Source of the DNA: Mesorhizobium sp.
Lineage (GTDB): Bacteria; Pseudomonadota; Alphaproteobacteria; Rhizobiales; Rhizobiaceae
DNA: 9,611 nucleotides
Reading direction: 5' to 3'
Assembly (NCBI GenBank): GCA_030698645.1
Contig: JAUYMV010000545.1
Span: 1-9,611 of the forward strand
The notes beneath the pieces were generated by a model that ran no database searches, was not told the origin of the DNA, and saw only the letters and a program-made list of their open reading frames with translations. The translations under genes and the position numbers were made by a program. Within the stretch, counting starts at the first letter, position 1, and each line of letters begins with the position of its first letter. Below are positions 6,720-9,611 of the stretch, piece after piece.

Positions 6720-7718
6720 TCAGTTCGCCGCGATGCGTTCCTGGTGGTCGACCCAGCGGTGCCATTCCGCGGCGGAGCCGTGGAACACGTTGAGGTCGAT
6801 GCGACCCTTGACGCCCGTCGACAGGCCGGACCCGGAATACTGCCAGAACACCCATTTGCGGCCGGGATAGACCTTCGACGGATGCTGCGCAACGGCGCGC
6901 AGCCAGAAAGGGTAGTCGGGGAAGGCGCCCTTCAGATTGTCGCCGTAGAAATCGGGCGCGGTATAGATCACCGGGCGCTGGCCGTAGTGCGCCTCCAGCC
7001 TGTCCATGAAGACCTGCATCTTTGCCAGCACCTTTTCGCGCGACGGCCGCTTCTTGCAGGCGGACTGGTGATTCCATTCCACATCGATCACCGGCGGCAG
7101 GGCGTTCGCGTCCTTGGGCACGTTGCGGATGAACCAGTCGGCCTGCGAGGCGGCGTCGCGGCACCAGTAGAAGAAATGATAGGCGCCGCGCTTCAGGCCG
7201 GCGGCGTTCGCCTCGCGCCAGTTCTTCCTGAACATCGGGTCGAGATGGTCGCCGCCGTCGGTCGCCTTGATGTAGACGAAGTTGGCGCCCTGCCCGCGCA
7301 GCTTCTGCCAGTCGATATCGCCCTGCCAGCGCGAAACGTCGACGCCATGCACGGCGTAGTCCTGCGGCTTCTTCGAGCCGAAATTGATCGGCTTGGCGTC
7401 CTTGAAACGGTGCGCCTGTATCTCGCGTTCGAGCGCGCTCGCCGCGCGGCCGGGCCGCCCTTCCGGCAGCGCGATCGCCAGCGCCGCGCCGACTTGCTGC
7501 GGTTCGACCGCGTCTTTCGCCAGCGTCCCTGCATCCGCTTCCTGGCGGGGGTTGAGGGTGGCTGCGGCCAGCTTCGGCGCCGGCTCGGCCGGCCTGGAAA
7601 TCGAACTCGTCATCTCGAGCGACGGGCGCGGCATGAGATCGGCCATGCCCGGTCCCGACGTGCAGGCGGCGAGACCGAAGCACGCGAGGAGGACGCCGGC
7701 GAGAGCTTGTGTTTGCAT
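6720..7718 (-). CDS. GH25 family lysozyme (N-acetylmuramidase) with lipoprotein signal
   Basis: A 332-residue glycoside hydrolase of family 25, which cleaves the MurNAc-GlcNAc bond of peptidoglycan. The N-terminus (MQTQALAGVLLACFGLAAC) is a signal peptide ending in the lipobox LAAC, so C19 should be lipidated and the enzyme anchored on the periplasmic side of a membrane. A Pro/Ala-rich linker (about 20-115) leads to the catalytic domain from about 122: HGVDVSRWQGDIDW (124-137, with D127), FVYIKATDGG (147-156), RGAYHFFYW (177-185) and PPVIDVEW (208-215). D212 and E214 of the DxE motif are the expected catalytic acids. PVIYTAPDFYGD and WVFWQYSGSG match later strands of the barrel. ATG at 7718 is chosen over an in-frame ATG at 7766 because it starts directly on the signal peptide. 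No phage genes surround it, so it is probably a resident cell-wall enzyme. Confidence 0.93.
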   Translation of the reverse strand: MQTQALAGVLLACFGLAACTSGPGMADLMPRPSLEMTSSISRPAEPAPKLAAATLNPRQEADAGTLAKDAVEPQQVGAALAIALPEGRPGRAASALEREIQAHRFKDAKPINFGSKKPQDYAVHGVDVSRWQGDIDWQKLRGQGANFVYIKATDGGDHLDPMFRKNWREANAAGLKRGAYHFFYWCRDAASQADWFIRNVPKDANALPPVIDVEWNHQSACKKRPSREKVLAKMQVFMDRLEAHYGQRPVIYTAPDFYGDNLKGAFPDYPFWLRAVAQHPSKVYPGRKWVFWQYSGSGLSTGVKGRIDLNVFHGSAAEWHRWVDHQERIAAN

Positions 7719-8068
7719 ATCGGACCTGTACGCGGAACAAAACAGACCGAATGCCGAACCGGGCACCCGAGCGAACCAGCCCGGAAGGCTAACGGGAAAT
7801 TACCAACAAAGGTTGAATGCGACGGTTAACCACGTCTCAGGCAGCAGCCAGGACGTCGCAGGAGTGGCGGCACGCTGACGTCCTTGCCATGCGGCCGCGC
7901 CGCCTTCCATGCTTCGGCCCGACGCAAGGCGGCCGGTACGGCGCTTCGGTCAAAGAGCGCCGACGCGGGCCTCGCAAGACTCCGCATTGTCGGCTGTAAA
8001 TCCTTGACTCGGCAATGGTTTCACCTATCCATCCGCATGCTGGATCACAGCCATCATTGGGAAAACAC
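7719..8068. other. 350-bp divergent intergenic region
   Basis: This separates the minus-strand GH25 gene from the plus-strand DUF4189 gene, so it should hold promoters for both. A good plus-strand promoter is visible at 8004-8031. No equally clear minus-strand promoter was found. Two short inverted repeats are present: GGACGTC (7851-7857) with GACGTCC (7877-7883), and CGGCGCT (7939-7945) with AGCGCCG (7956-7962). Either could be a regulator site or chance in GC-rich DNA. No credible gene or RNA was seen. Confidence 0.5.
8004..8031 (+). promoter_or_regulatory. Sigma-70-type promoter for the DUF4189 gene
   Basis: TTGACT (8004-8009) matches the -35 consensus at five of six positions. A 16-base spacer leads to TATCCA (8026-8031) as a -10 box. 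Transcription would start near 8038, about 30 bases before the ATG at 8069 and after the alternative ATG at 8015, which supports the later start. Confidence 0.6.
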
Positions 8069-8425
8069 ATGCTACGCAAACTAACTTTCGGCCTCATGAC
8101 CACACTCCTCCTCGCGCAGGCTGCGCCGGCACTCGCCTTCGGCGCATTTGCGGTGGACGACGCACAGGGCACCGCCGCCGACGAGGCCGGCTACGGCACG
8201 GGCTGGGGCACGACCCGCAAGGAAGCGGAGGCCAACGCCATGCGCGAATGCAAGAACGCCGGCAATTCCAGTTGCGCGGTGGCCGTGTGGTTCGAGACCT
8301 GCGGCGCCTATGCCGGCAACCGCATCCACTACGGCATCGGCTACGGCGCGACACGGAAGGCCGCCGAGCGGATGGCCCTCAAGGACTGCCCGAACTGCAA
8401 GATCATCGTCTCCGATTGCGAGTGA
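8069..8425 (+). CDS. Secreted DUF4189 domain protein
   Basis: A 118-residue protein with a clear Sec signal peptide: MLRK, a hydrophobic core (6-17) and APALA before a likely cleavage after residue 23. The mature protein is about 95 residues and should be periplasmic or extracellular. It matches the DUF4189 family, whose function is unknown, through GAFAVDDAQGTAADEAGYG (25-43) and AVWFETCGAYA (72-82). Six cysteines (61, 69, 78, 107, 110, 117) suggest disulfides. Two related segments, GYGTGWGTTRKEAEANAMREC (41-61) minus its last residue in core alignment, and the stretch at 88-107 beginning YGIGYGATRKAAE, indicate an internal duplication. The start at 8069 places the signal peptide at the N-terminus and sits downstream of the predicted promoter; an ATG at 8015 is rejected. 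A hairpin follows the stop. Confidence 0.88.
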   Translation: MLRKLTFGLMTTLLLAQAAPALAFGAFAVDDAQGTAADEAGYGTGWGTTRKEAEANAMRECKNAGNSSCAVAVWFETCGAYAGNRIHYGIGYGATRKAAERMALKDCPNCKIIVSDCE

Positions 8426-8433
8426 TCCGACAT

Positions 8434-8459
8434 CGGGCGCGCGCACGGTTGCGCGCCCG
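8434..8459 (+). terminator. GC-rich hairpin after the DUF4189 gene, probable terminator
   Basis: Nine-base perfect arms CGGGCGCGC (8434-8442) and GCGCGCCCG (8451-8459) enclose GCACGGTT, starting 8 bases after the stop codon. No T-tract follows, so it is terminator-like rather than a textbook intrinsic terminator; it may also protect the transcript end. Confidence 0.5.
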
Positions 8460-8573
8460 CTTCGCCGACTGGCCGTCGATTTCCGTGAACAGCCCTGCCC
8501 GACGACCGCCGTCGTCTGGACTCGGCCCGGCGATTCTGCTTCGATCCGGCGTCAACCGGAGGGACTTTTCCAC

Positions 8574-8828
8574 ATGGGTATCGAGAGTCTGGTCGTCTTT
8601 ATAATCGTCGGCGCGATCGCCGGCTGGCTCGCCGGCCTGATCGTGAAAGGGTACGGCTTCGGCCTGCTCGGCAACATCGTCGTCGGCATCGTCGGCGCCT
8701 TCGTCGCGGGGCTGCTGTTTCCGTACATCGGAATTTCTCTCAGCTCGGGCATTGCCGGCGCGATCATCCATTCGACGATCGGCGCCGTGATCCTGCTCGT
8801 GCTGGTCCGCCTCATCAAGCAGGCGTAA
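8574..8828 (+). CDS. GlsB/YeaQ/YmgE family stress-response membrane protein
   Basis: An 84-residue, glycine-rich inner-membrane protein of the transglycosylase-associated (YeaQ/YmgE/GlsB) family. Three hydrophobic helices are evident at about 4-23, 29-51 and 57-79, with short loops, and the C-terminus is basic (RLIKQA). The motif GAIAGWLAGLIVKGYGFGLLG (13-33, here read in part) and the helix-2 glycine pattern GNIVVGIVGAFVAG are typical. The family is linked to general stress in several bacteria, but the molecular activity is not settled and the transglycosylase name is historical. The start is supported by GGAGGG (8558-8563) ten bases before the ATG. Hairpins stand before and after the gene (8434-8459 and 8837-8866), so it is probably transcribed alone. 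No clear promoter was placed in 8460-8557. Confidence 0.93.
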   Translation: MGIESLVVFIIVGAIAGWLAGLIVKGYGFGLLGNIVVGIVGAFVAGLLFPYIGISLSSGIAGAIIHSTIGAVILLVLVRLIKQA

Positions 8829-8836
8829 CCGACAGC

Positions 8837-8866
8837 TTACGGGGCGGGCATGGAACCGCCCCGTAA
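8837..8866 (+). terminator. Hairpin after the GlsB-family gene, probable terminator
   Basis: Eleven-base perfect arms TTACGGGGCGG (8837-8847) and CCGCCCCGTAA (8856-8866) enclose an eight-base loop, starting 8 bases after the stop codon. It is the longest perfect stem next to a gene end on the plus strand. No T-tract follows, so efficiency is uncertain. Confidence 0.6.
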
Positions 8867-8986
8867 CGTCTCCGGCGCCATTGCCATGGTCGCCGCCCGA
8901 ATATTGCGGACCGGGCTCCGTCGACCCAAAGAATTCTTGCAGTTCCATAGACCCGTTTTCCAATCTCGCTCGTATCTGTTGAAGAA

Positions 8987-9012
8987 CGCCGCCGAAGCGG
9001 CGGCGCGGAGAG
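8987..9012 (+). promoter_or_regulatory. Leader hairpin and ribosome binding site of the photolyase gene
   Basis: CGCCGC (8987-8992) pairs with GCGGCG (8997-9002) across CGAA. Four bases later comes the ribosome binding site GGAGAG (9007-9012), seven bases before ATG at 9020. The site favours this start over the out-of-frame ATG at 9015. The hairpin is read directly; any effect on translation is speculative. Confidence 0.5.
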
Positions 9013-9019
9013 ATATGGA

Positions 9020-9611
9020 ATGACGGGACCCGGGCGAGACACCGATCGCGCAAGACCGGTCGTCGTGCTGTTTCGCCACGACCTGCGGATCGCCGACAAT
9101 TCGGCCCTGCACGAAGCCGCCGCGACGGGCAAGCCCGTCGTCGCCGTCTTCGTGCTCGACGACGAGGCACCGGGCGGACGAAGACTTGGCGCGGCGCGGC
9201 GCTGGTGGCTGCACCATTCGCTTGCCGCCCTCGGCCGCGACCTGGCGCGCCTCGGCGCGAGGTTGACGCTGAGGCGCGGCGAGATGCGCGTCGTGGCGCA
9301 ATCGCTCGTGCAAGAGACCGGCGCCGATCTCGTGGTGTGGAACCGCCGCTACGATCCGCACGGCATCTCGGCCGACACCGCGATGAAGTCGGCGCTGGCC
9401 GAGCGGGGCATCGCCGCGGCGAGCCATGACGGCCATCTCCTGCACGAGCCCTGGCGCCTGACCACCCAGGCGGGCGGTCCGTTCAGGGTCTACACGCCGT
9501 TCTGGCGCGCCCTCGTTTCGCAGGGTGAGCCGCGCGACCCGGTGCCGGCGCCTCCGGCTCTTCTCCCCTACAGGGGCGACCTCGCTTCCGACGCGCTCGC
9601 CGGCTGGGACT
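9020..9611 (+). CDS. phrB: Deoxyribodipyrimidine photolyase (cryptochrome/photolyase family), N-terminal part; 3' end outside window
   Basis: Light-driven repair of UV-induced pyrimidine dimers. The frame stays open to the window end, giving 197 residues of a protein usually near 470-500. The antenna-chromophore (Rossmann-like) domain is visible: RPVVVLFRHDLRIADNSAL (12-30), VVAVFVLDD (40-48), LGRDLARLGARLTLRRG (71-87), ADLVVWNRRYDPHG (102-115), HDGHLLHEPW (136-145) and the GPFRVYTPFWRA motif (153-164). The last two are characteristic of class I CPD photolyases. The FAD-binding catalytic domain lies beyond the window, so repair specificity and intactness cannot be judged. The start has GGAGAG seven bases upstream. 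The gene follows a stress-associated membrane protein gene but is separated by a hairpin and 191 bp, so it probably has its own promoter, which I could not place with confidence. Confidence 0.94.
   Translation, partial: MTGPGRDTDRARPVVVLFRHDLRIADNSALHEAAATGKPVVAVFVLDDEAPGGRRLGAARRWWLHHSLAALGRDLARLGARLTLRRGEMRVVAQSLVQETGADLVVWNRRYDPHGISADTAMKSALAERGIAAASHDGHLLHEPWRLTTQAGGPFRVYTPFWRALVSQGEPRDPVPAPPALLPYRGDLASDALAGWD

Noticed and set aside
6588..7829. A 413-codon plus-strand open frame over the GH25 gene
   Set aside because: It is antisense to a clear GH25 catalytic domain, His/Arg/Val-rich and without a recognisable family.
8148..8828. A 226-codon plus-strand frame joining the DUF4189 region to the GlsB-family protein
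   Set aside because: Its first two thirds are out of frame with the DUF4189 gene and low-complexity; only the last 84 codons, from the ATG at 8574 with its own ribosome binding site, look real.
8434..8866. EcfG-type general stress promoters (GGAAC, 16-17 bases, CGTT) before the GlsB-family and photolyase genes
   Set aside because: GGAAC occurs at 8852-8856 but no CGTT follows at the right distance, and none was found before the GlsB-family gene.

Overview
The window looks like chromosomal DNA of a GC-rich alphaproteobacterium, most likely a member of the Rhizobiales (Mesorhizobium/Phyllobacteriaceae-like). This is an inference from three things: a large cobalamin-dependent ribonucleotide reductase of the proteobacterial type, a class I PHA synthase with the N-terminal extension domain common in rhizobia, and GC-rich intergenic palindromes of the kind common in that order. 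No rRNA, tRNA, CRISPR array, insertion sequence or replication origin was seen.

Layout from left to right. (1) 1-1942, plus: the C-terminal half of nrdJ (vitamin B12-dependent ribonucleotide reductase), closed by a clear intrinsic terminator at 1982-2015. (2) 2040-2918, plus: an AT-richer gene for a DUF2971 protein, the only gene here that looks foreign. (3) 3079-4953, minus: PHA synthase phaC, convergent with the DUF2971 gene. (4) 4954-5263: a gene-free stretch of about 310 bp holding several GC-rich palindromes. (5) 5264-6124, minus: a YghU-type glutathione transferase. (6) 6291-6488, minus: a small unrecognised 65-residue protein with an excellent ribosome binding site. (7) 6720-7718, minus: a GH25 lysozyme with a lipoprotein signal. 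(8) 7719-8068: a divergent intergenic region. (9) 8069-8425, plus: a secreted DUF4189 protein. (10) 8574-8828, plus: a three-helix GlsB/YeaQ/YmgE membrane protein. (11) 9020 to the window end, plus: the N-terminal 197 residues of a DNA photolyase, with its FAD-binding domain beyond the window.

Most genes appear to be separate transcription units with substantial gaps, often with a GC-rich hairpin after the stop codon, rather than one operon. The themes are DNA precursor supply and repair (nrdJ, photolyase), storage polymer synthesis (phaC), redox and general stress (YghU, GlsB) and the cell envelope (GH25, DUF4189). No new multi-gene system was recognised. The most interesting single item is the DUF2971 gene, a compositionally distinct insertion between two housekeeping genes. 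Its N-terminal H-Y-T motif faintly resembles ADP-ribosyltransferase-type effectors; that resemblance is a hypothesis only.
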